From Steromphala cineraria (taxonomy: Eukaryota > Mollusca > Gastropoda > Trochida > Trochidae): DNA of 64,000 nt. Location of the stretch: the NCBI GenBank assembly GCA_916613615.1, contig OU744735.1, positions 52,034,082 to 52,098,081 of the forward strand, read 5' to 3'. Made by a program: the position numbers and the translations under genes. Positions 32,741-43,759 of this stretch are shown here, piece after piece; position 1 is the stretch's first letter, and the number at the start of each line of letters is the position of its first letter. The notes below the pieces were generated by a model. The model saw nothing but the letters and a program-made list of their open reading frames with translations. It did no database searches and was not told the DNA's origin.

Positions 32741-35110
32741 CTTTTCCCCCTTTGGTTTCCAACAAAATTGCAAAAGCAGGTCCAAACGAAACTCAAGATA
32801 CTCCTATCAAGCACAGTGGTATGTGTTTGACCTACCCTGATTACAAAGTAATTGCTCTTGATCACTTATCAACAAATGCTTGATTAATATAACAACCGTG
32901 AGAATCATTTAGCATAGATTATAATGTTATTACGCATATCCGCATCTCCCAACGTGAAAGATTGCCTCTTGGTATGAACAATTTATATCAGTTTGGCGAG
33001 AGCACTCGGCTTGATTAGTAAACATTTTCAGTTTCAAATCTACTCACATAACCAACAAAGTTTTTGACTAGAGAAGAGAGTTGTCATATACTATCATGTA
33101 TTAAAATATATTTGCGTAATTTAATTAACAGAACTAATGAACTAGAAACATGTAAGTGTACCCACATATATTTGTTTGAAATTAGCTATAATATATTATA
33201 ACTATCTTTTAATTCTGGTATCTGTCTTTACTTTGTTTCGTTTCAGAATCTTGACTTGACTGTTCATCTACCTTTAAGGGAAAGACAACTCATCGGCGAG
33301 ATAAACTTTTAAACTCTAATCATGAAAAAAAATTCATATCAATATTGACAGTAAACAGCGCGTTAAAAGTACATTATCCCTAAATTTGTGTATATTTTCT
33401 TGTAAAGATCAAATGTTGCACATTATGAGTAAAATACAAAATGTGAAAATCATGTGACTTTACCATTGGTAACAGGTCACGTGACACAAATGTCAAACAA
33501 ATGCTCGTAATGGATCATCATCAATGTATAAAATGATACCTACAAACCATCAAAAGTTGGACCACAAAACCTCGAGAAACCTTCGAACATTGACAAATAA
33601 TGTCCAAGATTCTCAATAGTACCTATTTTTTTATTGACAATTTGTTCCACAATACAGATTAGCTGTGACACTTTTGGACAAGCCAAAAACAGCAAAAACA
33701 ATTGTTTCTTTTACCGCATGAAGACTTAGACCAACGTCAACCTTTTCTTCTTTAAGTGACGTCATGAAGTTCAGATACTATAGGTGTCTATTGCGTAATG
33801 TAGGTACGTACAGGGAAACCAAGGACAAATGAAACCAGAGCTATTCGATTCCTCAGTGGTCTTACGAAAGCCACTACACTTTGATTAGTTGCAAATACGA
33901 AATGTAAGGAAAGGTTTTGTAGGAAATTTACAGTAAATACTCCGATGAGGGGAAATTATTTGGACTATATGGCTGAACTATTTCCTTAAAAGGAGTTGTA
34001 TCTTTCACCGAAACAATTAACATATCAAAAGGACCAATTTACATTTTTTGCATAAACAAAAATCACAACCAGCAACAGACCATGAATATCCATAAAAAAT
34101 CAAAAGCTCTATCAAGAAGATTACTTTTCAAAAACTTTTGAGGCAAAACATATATTCTGAATGATTAATCTAATGTCTGAGAATTTGAAACTAAATTCGG
34201 TACCTTATCATATTAAAATGTTATAAGATAAAATTAGAAATTAAAAAAAATGGCAAAGATATGTCTCGTTATAAATCTGCCTTTCAGAACCACCTATTTC
34301 AGATATAAGATCTTCTCGTCTCTATTGTTGGAGGCACGTTGTTTAATTTGGGTATTTGATTTGAATGCACATGGTTGTTGATTTCTAGGGTTTTTGGGGA
34401 ATCAATAGCTTTAGAGCTCATATTTGAAGGGATATCATGACTAAGATCTAAATGATATAAAATCAGTGGTCCGATCATATCTGATAACGTAGGTTTGCAA
34501 AATGTCGTTTTTTTAATTTGGTTAAAATGTTGTCAAGAACCTTATCATATTAAAATGTTATAAGATAAAATTAGAAATTAAAGAAACACAGCAAAGATAT
34601 GCGTCGCTATAAATCCGCCTTGCAAAACCAGCTATTTCAGCTACAAGAACTTTTCATCTCTAGTTGAGGCATGTTGGTTAAATTGGGTGTTTGATTGGAT
34701 TGCACATGATTGTTGATTTCTAGTGTTCTAGGGGACACAACTACTGTCATAATGAACAACATTCTGCTGTTCATGTCTGTGCTTCTTTCTAAGAATATTC
34801 TTCAAACAATTGGTCAGGAAACATTTACGCCATATGGACCAAAAATCTGTGATGTTCTCTTTGAAAGGACCAAAGGCTGCCCAGATCACAGCTTTGATAA
34901 GGTAGAGTTTAGTTGCCATCTCGCTTTTAGTGTTCCGACTTCAACCCTAGGCTGTGGGAAGACCAAAGACTCCAAGGGTTTAACAACAGCATCTTCACAA
35001 CCAGGTAAAATATTTCAATAATACAAAAGATGGATTCTTTGTTATTTTTGTGATTTCAGAGAGTCTTCCGCAATAACAACCTTGTTTAAAAGTTATAGGC
35101 GTCCATAGAA
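32741..35110 (+). repeat. Duplicated block X' (counterpart of 9846-15360)
   Basis: Lacks the Tc1 insertion; the uninterrupted junction is TTCAGATACTATAGGTG at about 33771-33786. It has an internal ~340-bp tandem duplication: the segment starting ACCTTATCATATTAAAATGT occurs at about 34202 and 34540. Apart from the exon copy at 34752-35004 there is no coding. Confidence 0.85.
34752..35004 (+). CDS. Putative secreted Cys-containing protein, first coding exon (copy 2)
   Basis: Same length and frame as 14992-15244, with the same leader and the same CCAG/GTAAAA donor. The first 16 codons are identical to copy 1 and the last ~19 codons nearly so. The middle 46 codons carry 21 of the 22 codon differences; all four Cys are kept. 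No second exon is recognisable downstream in this copy, so it may be an orphan. Confidence 0.4.
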
Positions 35111-35595
35111 TGGATAATTTGTATCATAGATAATTTTTCAGACAATTTCATGTATGTCGTTCTGTTGTCGTAAATAAAATTGGCGTAGCAGATTATCAAT
35201 GTTTTAAGGATTTCATTACATTTTTGCTATCATTTCCGCACAGAAAACGCATTTAATCACATTAAAAGGTAAACGATGTAACACTTTGCTAATTTGTAGT
35301 TGGTAATTGAAGACGTTAATTTTTCGTCATTTCTTATGACATCAGTTTAGACATGCGCAGACGTGAGGACTTGTGCCTAGACTAAACCCTTAAGTTATTA
35401 ATTGACATGAATTTCTATACACGTTATTGAAATGACTGAGATATGAATAATTCTGAATTTTTTACACTGTTATGGTAAGACTTTGGTGTCTTTTCAATCA
35501 GTGGGTTATTTTCGACAAATGTATTTGTGTCACTAATCGAATAAGTTACACGATGCGTTGTTGCACTTTGCCAATAATACTACCTAGCTAGCCTC
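35111..35595. other. Non-coding spacer
   Basis: No frames or repeats of note between block X' and the satellite. Confidence 0.4.
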
Positions 35596-38069
35596 CATCA
35601 TCTCTTCTATATCATACACTTGCATCTCTTAACCAGGGAAAACTAATCTCTCCTCTATCATACACTTGCATCTCTTAACCAGGGAAAACTAATCTCTCCT
35701 CTACACTTCACTTGCATCTCCTAACCAGGGAAAACTAATCTCTTCTATATCATACACTTGCATCTCTTAACCAGGGAAAACTAATCTCTCCTCTATCATA
35801 CATTAGCATCTCCTAACCAGGGAAAACTAATCTCTCCTCTACCATACACTTGCATCTCCTAACCAGGGAAAACTAATCTCTTCTATATCATACACTTGCA
35901 TCTCTTAACCAGGGAAAACTAATCTCTCCTCTATCATACACTTGCATTTCCTAACCAGGGAAACTAACTCTGCTATATCATACACTTGCATCTCTTAACC
36001 AGGGAAAACTAATCTCTCCTCTACCATACACTTGCATCTCTTAACCAGGAGAAACTAATCTCTCCTCTACCATCCACTTGCTTCTCTTAACCAGGGAAAA
36101 CTAATCTCTCCTCTACACTACACTTGCATCTCCTTACAAGGGAAAACTAATCTCTCCTCTACCATACACTTGCATCTCCTAACCAGGGAAAACTAATCTC
36201 TCCTCTATCATACAATTGCATCTCCTAACCAGGGAAAAGCATTCCTCTATCATACACTTGCTTCTCTTAACCAGGGAAAACTAATCTCTCCTCTACACTA
36301 CACTTGCATCTCCTAACAAGGGAAAACTAATCTCTCCTCTACACTACACTTGCATCTCCTAACAAGGGAAAACTAATCTCTCCTCTACCATACACTTGCA
36401 TCTCCTAACAAGGGAAAACTAATCTCTCCTCTACCATACACTTGTATCTCTTAACCAGGGAAAACTAATCTCTCCTCTACCATACACTTGTATCTCTTAA
36501 CCAGGGAAAACTAATCTCTCCTCTACACTACACTTGCATCTCTTAACCAGGGAAAACTAATCTCTCCTCTACACTACACTTGCATCTCCTAACAAGGGAA
36601 AACTAATCTCTCCTCTACCATACACTTGCATCTCCTAACAAGGGAAAACTAATCTCTCCTCTACCATACACTTGCATCTCTTAACCAGGGAAAACTAATC
36701 TCTCCTCTATCATACACTTGCATCTCCTAACAAGGGAAAACTAATCTCTCCTCTACCATACACTTGTATCTCCTAACCAGGGAAACTAATCTCTCCTCTA
36801 TCATACACTTGCTTCTCTTAACCAGGGAAAACTAATCTCTCCTCTACCATACACTTGCATCTCTTAACCAGGGAAAACTAATCTCTCCTCTATCATACAC
36901 TTGCATCTCCTAACCAGGGAAAACTAACTCTGCTATATCATACACTTGCATCTCTTAACCAGGAAAAACTAATCTCTCCTCTACCATACACTTGCATCTC
37001 TTAACCAGGGAAAACTAATCTCTCCTCTACTCTACACTTGCATCTCCTAACCAGGGAAAACTAATCTCTCCTCTACCATACACTTGCATCTCTTAACCAG
37101 GGAAACTAATCTCTCCTCTATCATACACTTGCATCTCCTAACCAGGAAAAACTAAAATCTCCTCCACCATACACTTGCATCTCCTAACCAGGGAAAACTA
37201 ATCTCTCCTCTACCATACACTTGTATCTCTTAACCAGGGAAAACTAATCTCTCCTCTACCATACACTTGCATCTCTTAACCAGGGAAAACTAATCTCTCC
37301 TCTATCATACACTTGCATCTCCTAACCAGGGAAAACTAACTCTGCTATATCATACACTTGCATCTCTTAACCAGGAAAAACTAATCTCTCCTCTACCATA
37401 CACTTGCATCTCTTAACCAGGGAAAACTAATCTCTCCTCTACACTACACTTGCATCTCCTAACCAGGGAAAACTAATCTCTCCTCTACCATACACTTGCA
37501 TCTCTTAACCAGGGAAACTAATCTCTCCTCTATCATACACTTGCATCTCCTAACAAGGGAAAACTAATCTCTCCTCTACCATACACTTGTATCTCTTAAC
37601 CAGGGAAAACTAATCTCTCCTCTACCATACACTTGCATCTCTTAACCAGGGAAAACTAATCTCTCCTCTATCATACACTTGCATCTCCTAACCAGGGAAA
37701 ACTAACTCTGCTATATCATACACTTGCATCTCTTAACCAGGAAAAACTAATCTCTCCTCTACCATACACTTGCATCTCTTAACCAGGGAAAACTAATCTC
37801 TCCTCTACACTACACTTGCATCTCCTAACCAGGGAAAACTAATCTCTCCTCTACCATACACTTGCATCTCTTAACCAGGGAAACTAATCTCTCCTCTATC
37901 ATACACTTGCATCTCCTAACCAGCGAAAACTAATCTCTCCTTTACCATACACTTGCATCTCCTAACCAGGGAAAACTAATCTCTCCATTACCATACACTT
38001 GCATCTCTTAACCAGGAAAAACTAATCAATCCTCTACCATTCACTTGCATCTCCTAACCAGCGAAAACT
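35596..38069 (+). repeat. Satellite array, 46-bp monomer, ~53 copies, with higher-order structure
   Basis: Monomer: CATACACTTGCATCTCTTAA, then CCAGGGAAAACTAATCTCTC, then CTCTAC. The marker variant AACTAACTCTGCTATATC occurs near 35962, 36922, 37334 and 37700; the last three are 412 and 366 bp apart (about 9 and 8 monomers), with the same order of flanking variants. That indicates higher-order repeat units. No spacers and no CRISPR character. Not coding. Confidence 0.95.
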
Positions 38070-38249
38070 ATCAGGCAACAGTGACAATATATTATATTTT
38101 TTTTGGTACAATATCAAGGCATACAGGTGTATCTACATTTCTAACCATTGTTTTAACTCAACACTTTCCTGGCTTGAAATGGACAGGGGAAGACCAGATT
38201 GGATGCACTCAGCAAGACTGAAAATTAATCTTTTGAAAGTACCATAGTC

Positions 38250-38560
38250 ATTTCTGTATATTTCGGGGAAATGGTTCGGCTTCGGATCACGAGGTCCGTG
38301 GTTCGAATCCTGCCAGGGGCTCGGCAACTTTGTCTGCAGTAGAGAACTGTTCTACACGCAGTCACGTTTGGGTGCAATGCTACACTGAATTTCAGTGCGG
38401 TACCACCCATGGTTACTAGTTCCAGTCGATGCTCGCAGGTTTCACCGCAATGCATAGCCACAATAGTGTTGTGGGCTTTCTCCCTGCAATGATTCTAGCA
38501 GCTGTGATATAAGTGAAATACTCTTGAAAGCGACGATAAACCCCAGATCACCTAACCTCG
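38250..38560 (+). mobile_element. tRNA-derived SINE
   Basis: The B box GGTTCGAATCC sits in CGTGGTTCGAATCCTGCCAG at about 38308, preceded by GGCTTCGGATCACGAGGTC, a tRNA-like anticodon region. The 3' part ends in GTGATATAAGTGAAATACTC and GAAAGCGACGATAAACCCC, the conserved tail type of many molluscan tRNA-SINEs ('...GCGACGTTAAAC'). No target duplication identified. Confidence 0.7.
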
Positions 38561-38689
38561 GGGAAATGTAAATTTATCTACTGTGCAATGAGCGCACAAA
38601 TGATTAAATGAGGCAGATTTGTATTTTATTTTGCTGCAGCAAGGGAATATTCTGGATAAAACTATCTTGCTTAAACATAGTTATGTCTT

Positions 38690-39130
38690 TATATGCAGGA
38701 AATATGATTTCATCTACCTTTAAGAGGGAGAATGAAGCGGCTTTGGGTGGCCCTAAGGGTTCTTGCCCAATGTATGTCAATTCTAAAGTTCACAAAATTA
38801 TAATGGACAATGATTCACCAAAGAAATTATCAACATCAGATTAGGTAAAGGATCAAACTTAGTCAAATTTACTTTCAATAAAAGTAAATGTATTATGTCA
38901 ATGTCATATAACATTTCGTAACTTTGTAAAAACATTGCTCAGTACAGACCTGACAGAACCCATGTGCCTTGCTGATGATGTTGATGATTTGCATGTTGCT
39001 TGTTTAAACATAGTCTTTAGATGCAGGATATATGATTTCATACTCTTTAAGGGGGAGAATGAACTTTTGGGTGGCCGTCAGGGTTCTTACCCAATATATG
39101 TAATTTCTAAAGATCACCACTTTACCCACT
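38690..39130 (+). repeat. ~324-bp tandem duplication just upstream of the ankyrin exon
   Basis: The segment around 38690-38785 (TATGATTTCATCTACCTTTA) recurs at about 39015-39110 (TATGATTTCATACTCTTTAA). A decayed copy of the exon start, reading LTEPMCLADDVDDLHVACLN, lies at about 38948-39010 after a CAG, matching LAEPMCPADDVEALLEACKN of the real exon. The exon start and its upstream intron were duplicated. Confidence 0.75.
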
Positions 39131-39134
39131 ACAG

Positions 39135-39943
39135 ACCTGGCAGACCTGGCAGAACCCATGTGCCCTGCAGATGACGTTGAAGCTTTGCTTGAGGCCTGTA
39201 AGAACGGAGATCTTGAGGTGGTGAAGAAGCTTGTGTGCCAGGGGAAGGTCGGGATCAACTGTGAAGATAATGAGGGAATGACAGCTATCATGTTTTCAGA
39301 AGAGAACAGAGAAATATTTGATTTTCTTGTTTATGAACATGCCGATGTTTCGGCTCGTGATGAAAATGGTTACAATGTTCTTCATAGTGCATGTATGAGC
39401 GGAAGCCTTTATATCATAAAGACACTACTCGATGATAAGAAGATGGACATCGAGTGTAAAAATGACAATGGGCAATCTCCTTTGGCACTTGCTACATTTG
39501 GTGGACACGTGGCAGCTGTTGAACTGTTGAAGGACAGAGGAGCTGATTTTGAAGCAGTAGATGAGGACCATGAGACTATCCTTCATTTCGCTGCTGCAGG
39601 AGGTCATTTAGACATGGTGAGATATCTTCTCTCATTGAAGATCTATGACATAGAAAGTCGAGGAAGGAATGGGGAAACTCCTGTTATGAGGTCTGCAAAG
39701 GCAGGCAGAATAGCACTTGTTAAACTTCTTCTTAAAGAAGGAGCAAATCTGACTTCAATGAGTGATACAGGGCGTAATGTGCTACACGCTGCTTGTTTTT
39801 CTGACAGTAAAAAGATGTTTAAGTATCTGCTTTCATTAAACGAATTGAAGGGTTATGAAAGAATGAAAGATAGAAAGGGAATCACACCTCTTCAACTTGC
39901 GAAGTTCAGGGGCATTTCAATCAAGAAACGAGTAAAAGCTTAA
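39135..39943 (+). CDS. Ankyrin-repeat protein, last coding exon
   Basis: Open from a splice-acceptor-like CACTACAG at 39134; the listed internal ATG is 39158, but the frame continues upstream to the acceptor (LADLAEPM), so an upstream exon is likely. About 261 residues after that ATG form roughly seven ankyrin repeats from residue ~5 to ~255. Clear cores are NGYNVLHSACMSGSLYIIKT, NGQSPLALATFGGHVAAVEL, ETILHFAAAGGHLDMVRYLL and NGETPVMRSAKAGRIALVKL. Ankyrin repeats mediate protein binding; nothing shows the partner. No transmembrane segment, death or SOCS domain is visible. Stop 39941-39943; ATTAAA near 40009 could be the polyadenylation signal. Bivalve genomes hold many such genes, so function cannot be named. 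Confidence 0.85.
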
Positions 39944-40140
39944 GCAAAGATGCCGAACTCCTGCTATATGGTCAAAACCATTGTGTGCCATTGATATATT
40001 TCTTCACATTAAACAGAATCATGAACAACTTCATGCCAGTATGAGTTATTATTTGACATGCAATAACTGTCTGACTCACTGTAACCCCTTAATTATCCGT
40101 CAATTATCACTCAACAATATCATATTATATTAGTATGCTT
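39944..40140 (+). other. Probable 3' UTR of the ankyrin gene
   Basis: AT-rich, non-coding, with ATTAAA at about 40009. Confidence 0.35.
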
Positions 40141-40149
40141 ATATTGTGA

Positions 40150-40330
40150 CATGTGTTTTAAGGACGTGACCCCTGTGGCTCTTATAATGGGTCACAGGGT
40201 CATCAAAGCTACAAATTAAATGCCTCACTAGTCAAGGAGTATGTACAGAAGGTCTCAGCTTTCTAGGGCTTACGTTCCTGGAGAAGAAGATGAAAATAGG
40301 TTTTAAGTACCTGGCCATTATTAGGAGCCA
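40150..40330 (+). repeat. Dispersed repeat unit (same family as 53210-53530)
   Basis: Landmarks: CCCCTGTGGCTCTTATAA, GGGTCACAGGGTCATCAAAG, TAGTCAAGGAGTATGTACAG, TTCTGGAGAAGAAG-type and GATGAAAATAGG. A single unit here; two tandem units (~155 bp) at 53210-53530. Confidence 0.75.
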
Positions 40331-40429
40331 CAAGTATTACTAGGTCTATCTGTATCTTGAGGTCGAAAGATTTAATGATGCCATGCATGGTATTACGAGT
40401 TTGCTTCCGCAGGAGTGACCGGATCTAAA

Positions 40430-41762
40430 ACCATGTTGCAGGGATGTCAAGATGCTGTGTTTCTCCAGATGTTGTGTTTGCATAAGATGTGCTCCAAGGT
40501 TCTGCATAGGACGCTTGTCAAAGAGACTGGTCGGTAGTTAATTGTTGCGTGTTTGTCACCTTTTTTAATGCGGGAGTGATGTTAGCATCTCTCCAGTCTA
40601 TAGTATCCAAGCTGTGCTGAAAGATGTTGGCAATGCATAGTGCTGTTTCCGCTGCACATAGTTTTAGTATCCAGTTGTAGGATGTGTCTGCATAAGATGT
40701 GCTCCAAGGGTTTTCATAGGATGCTTGTCAGAGAGACTGGTCGGTAGTTACTTGCTGTGTGTTTGTCACCTTTTTTGATCCGGGAGAGATGTTAGCATCT
40801 CTCCAGTCTGATGGTAGGGTGCCTGTATAGTATCCAAGCTGTGCTGAAAAATGTCGGCAATGCATGATGCTGTTTCTGGTGCAAATCTTTTTAGTATCCA
40901 GTTTGGGAGATCGTCTTGTCCACTGGTTTTACTGTGTTGGTGTTTCGAAGAAGTTTACAAACGCCTGCATGTGGATGCCAGAAATAGGCGGGAAGTTTGG
41001 TTGAGGTAGGGTTGAAAGTCGTTCTTTTGGATTCTCTTTTGTAAAAACGGATTTGAATTGCTTGTTCAGTAGTTTTGCTTTTTTTATTGTCCTGGTATAA
41101 GGTCCCACTGTCTTTATTCCGGCTCCTCCGATGTTGTCCCTCCTGCGATTCTTTATGTATACCCAAAAGCTTTTGTTGTTTTCTCCTTATGACCCCTCCA
41201 TGATGTAATTCACATAGTTCCAGTGTGCTTTTCTGGCTTCTTTCTGAGTAATACGCTCACTCTCCCGATATTTGTCCCAATCTTCTTCCTTGTTTTATTC
41301 TTTGCCTTTACAGATTGTGTTTTCTTATTTTCATCTTTCGTGGCTTGTTTGTGATCCATGGTAGAATATGTCATTTTCGATGGGAAATTATTTTCCATTG
41401 TTTCTTTTAAGCCACGTCTCAATTATGTCCATTTCTCTTCGACTATGTTGTTTGGTTCCATTACCTTGTAGCTGAGTGTTGTTATTTTTTGTACAGTCTC
41501 TAGGTTTGCTTTCTTGAATATGTGTATTGTCCTTCTCTTTGGTTTATTGTAGGTAGGTTTGATATCAGAGTCAAGTATCACCATATAATGGTCAGAAATG
41601 TGAGGAACAGTGTCGCAGGTCTTCACCAGACTGGGGTGGTTTGTGATGAACAGATCAAGGATGTTTCCCTCTCTGGTTTGTGATGTATAGATCAACGATG
41701 TTCCCCTTTCTGGTTTGTGGTGTATAGATCAACGATGTTCCCCTCTCTGGTTTGTGGTGTAT
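40430..41762 (-). mobile_element. LINE fragment (endonuclease to RT start), third copy
   Basis: The minus strand reads, from the right, TREGNILDLFITNHPSLVK, then ISDHYMVILDSDIKPTYNKP, linker GLKETMENNFPSKM, and RT fingers in broken frames: PETASCIADIFQHSLDT and, near 40770, NISPVFKK-like sequence. A ~190-bp segment around 40490-40680 repeats at 40690-40890. The right end holds three 37-bp units (GATGTTTCCCTCTCTGGTTT) and abuts block Y' at 41762. It carries the empty site for the MITE at 31217. Confidence 0.85.
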
Positions 41763-43005
41763 GAATAATTGTATTACTTGTGCACCTAAATAGTTTTTTT
41801 GTGAAGGAAACCTTACATTTTCCATACCAAGTTATGGTATTTTTTAATCTCCTAAGATTTCGATTCATTCAATATTGGAATGATAACTGACCCTAAGTGT
41901 ACACGTAATAATATCAAGAGCTTATATGATTATTTTTGGAATGTGCAATAGATCAAAACATCAAAACAAGGGAAGCAAACATTGAAGCGCACATGTAATT
42001 TAAATGTGTAAATCAATCTTAAACTTTTGAAGGAGGTGCAGACCTATCATTTTGTCAAAATGTATATGTATTCAAATTAGTTCAATCATTTATTCATGAT
42101 ACGAAACTATTTGTGTATAAGTGTATATAGTTCTCTTTTTTTATGTCTCTCTGTTGTTCCCATTTACTGTTCAGTATCCGCCATCTTTATGTGTGTGTTT
42201 ATATGTTATTCAATATTGTAAATACCGAGAAGAGGGTGTTCTAGGTTGGACAACTTATTCCCAATCTAATTCTGTGTGAAAAAAATATGTTTTAACCAAC
42301 CAAAAAAACCCATTAGATTGATTAAATATGTGAAGCTAAGAAATGTGAAGCCATTTGCCATTGGCGTTGGTCGACCATGTAAGCTTCTGTTTTGGAATCC
42401 TTTTATGCATGTATTTTAAGTTTAAAGCAAAACACAATATGAATAATAAAACATTTATTTCGTCAAATATGACACAACATGATAAACAAAATGTATCCAA
42501 GACAATCCAAATCATGTATTTACCGAGCTCAATTATTTAATTTAAATCCACTTCTATGAAAACCTCTAAAAGAAGGAATCACAAGGGTGGTGAGTGCACT
42601 CAAAGATTTCAAATTTTACTTGCAAATACAATAAATACATAAAATTAATGTGTGATACAAAAGTAGAAACAACTACAGGATGATCAGTGTTTGGGTTTAT
42701 TGAATTTATTGATTAAATCTTTCTACTAATAAATCTAAGAAGCATCATCATTTCATCTAAAGTTTTGATTTTTTTTAAACTTTCTTAATTCAAATGAGTT
42801 TAAATAAATATCCTAGATTTTAAAATATTTGTGTAAAGAATTTAATATTTTGACATGGGAACTCAATAAATAGTTATTAACAAATCATTTTCTTGCACTT
42901 GGATACATATAGGTCTTGCTTACCTAAAAATTTAATTTATTAACAAATTGACTTTTTGAACTTAGCTACATATAGGTCTTGCTTACCTAAACATTTGAAT
43001 ATTCC
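41763..43005 (+). repeat. Block Y' (duplicate of 515-2700)
   Basis: Starts with the last LINE codons (MNNC...TCAPK, stop at about 41793), then the shared 3' UTR and non-coding sequence. Lacks the ~150-bp array. Two 62-bp units lie at the right end. Confidence 0.75.
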
Positions 43006-43040
43006 CAAATTAGTGTTAGTTAACCCATTGCCAGCTCTCC

Positions 43041-43114
43041 AGTGATTGGTTGACAGACCAACTGATTGCCTTTAGCTGTTCAGTGATTGGTTGACAGACC
43101 AACTGATTGCCTTA
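43041..43114 (+). repeat. Two direct copies, 41-bp period
   Basis: AGTGATTGGTTGACAGACCA followed by ACTGATTGCCTT occurs at 43041 and 43082. Each unit holds a CCAAT-type ATTGG and an inverted pair GGTTGAC / GACCAAC-like. Confidence 0.9.
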
Positions 43115-43560
43115 AGCAACAACCATGCCAGTATTTCCAGTTACTGAGCCAGAAAAAAAAACACAGCAACTAAAATATACATAACAGATAAGAGCCTAAA
43201 TATACCAGTAGTCCAAACATAAAGAATGGTTTAACAGTGATAAAACAAGTTAAGGACTGCAGCAAACAAGTGACCTTACCAAAAGGAAAGCGAAGTTTAC
43301 CAATTCTAAAACCATCTTTTAGTCTGGCAAAGGAGACTTAAACATCCAAGCTAAGAGATTGCAATTCATAAAATCATTTGATTTAAAGTGGTAATTAATT
43401 AAGATAATTTGTTATTGTCTTTTCAGGAATTTGTTCAAAAATCAAATGAAATATCAATCACCATGAATGTAATTATTCCACATTTATTTGAAAGAGATTT
43501 TGTGTTTTATTATCCTTGATACATACATATTCTAGGACTTTGGGTCAGAAACATGTTTTA
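43115..43560. other. No gene seen
   Basis: AT-rich sequence, short frames only. Confidence 0.4.
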
Positions 43561-43564
43561 GGCC

Positions 43565-43731
43565 GGCATTTCATGTGTCCATAGTGCGCAATGAGTAATC
43601 AACACTTCACGCTAAATAGTAGAAGTTCATTCCTCGTACGCGTAGTGCGTGATGTGTGATCTCTGAAACGCTCACGAGAGAGTCCAAATACGCAACACAC
43701 ATCACGCACGAATACGTACACATGGAATGCC
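43565..43731. mobile_element. MITE with imperfect inverted ends (about 167 bp)
   Basis: Left end GGCATTTCATGTGTCC, right end reversed GGCATTCCATGTGTAC. An inner hairpin pairs GTGCGTGATGTGTG (about 43645) with CACACATCACGCAC (about 43697). Target duplication not evident, superfamily not assigned. Confidence 0.6.
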
Positions 43732-43759
43732 AACTTTATCCTCTTAGAATTTTTTTTGG

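Noticed and set aside
31965..32865. Long open frames on both strands (291, 272 and 177 codons) with SSSSGGDGGGGAGES- or HHHHHLRRRRR-type repeats
   Set aside because: They arise because the minisatellite unit is a multiple of three without stops; three frames are open at once and the flanks have no gene signals.
35596..38069. Possible CRISPR array (regular short repeats)
   Set aside because: Monomers are head-to-tail with no unique spacers, and the DNA is eukaryotic.
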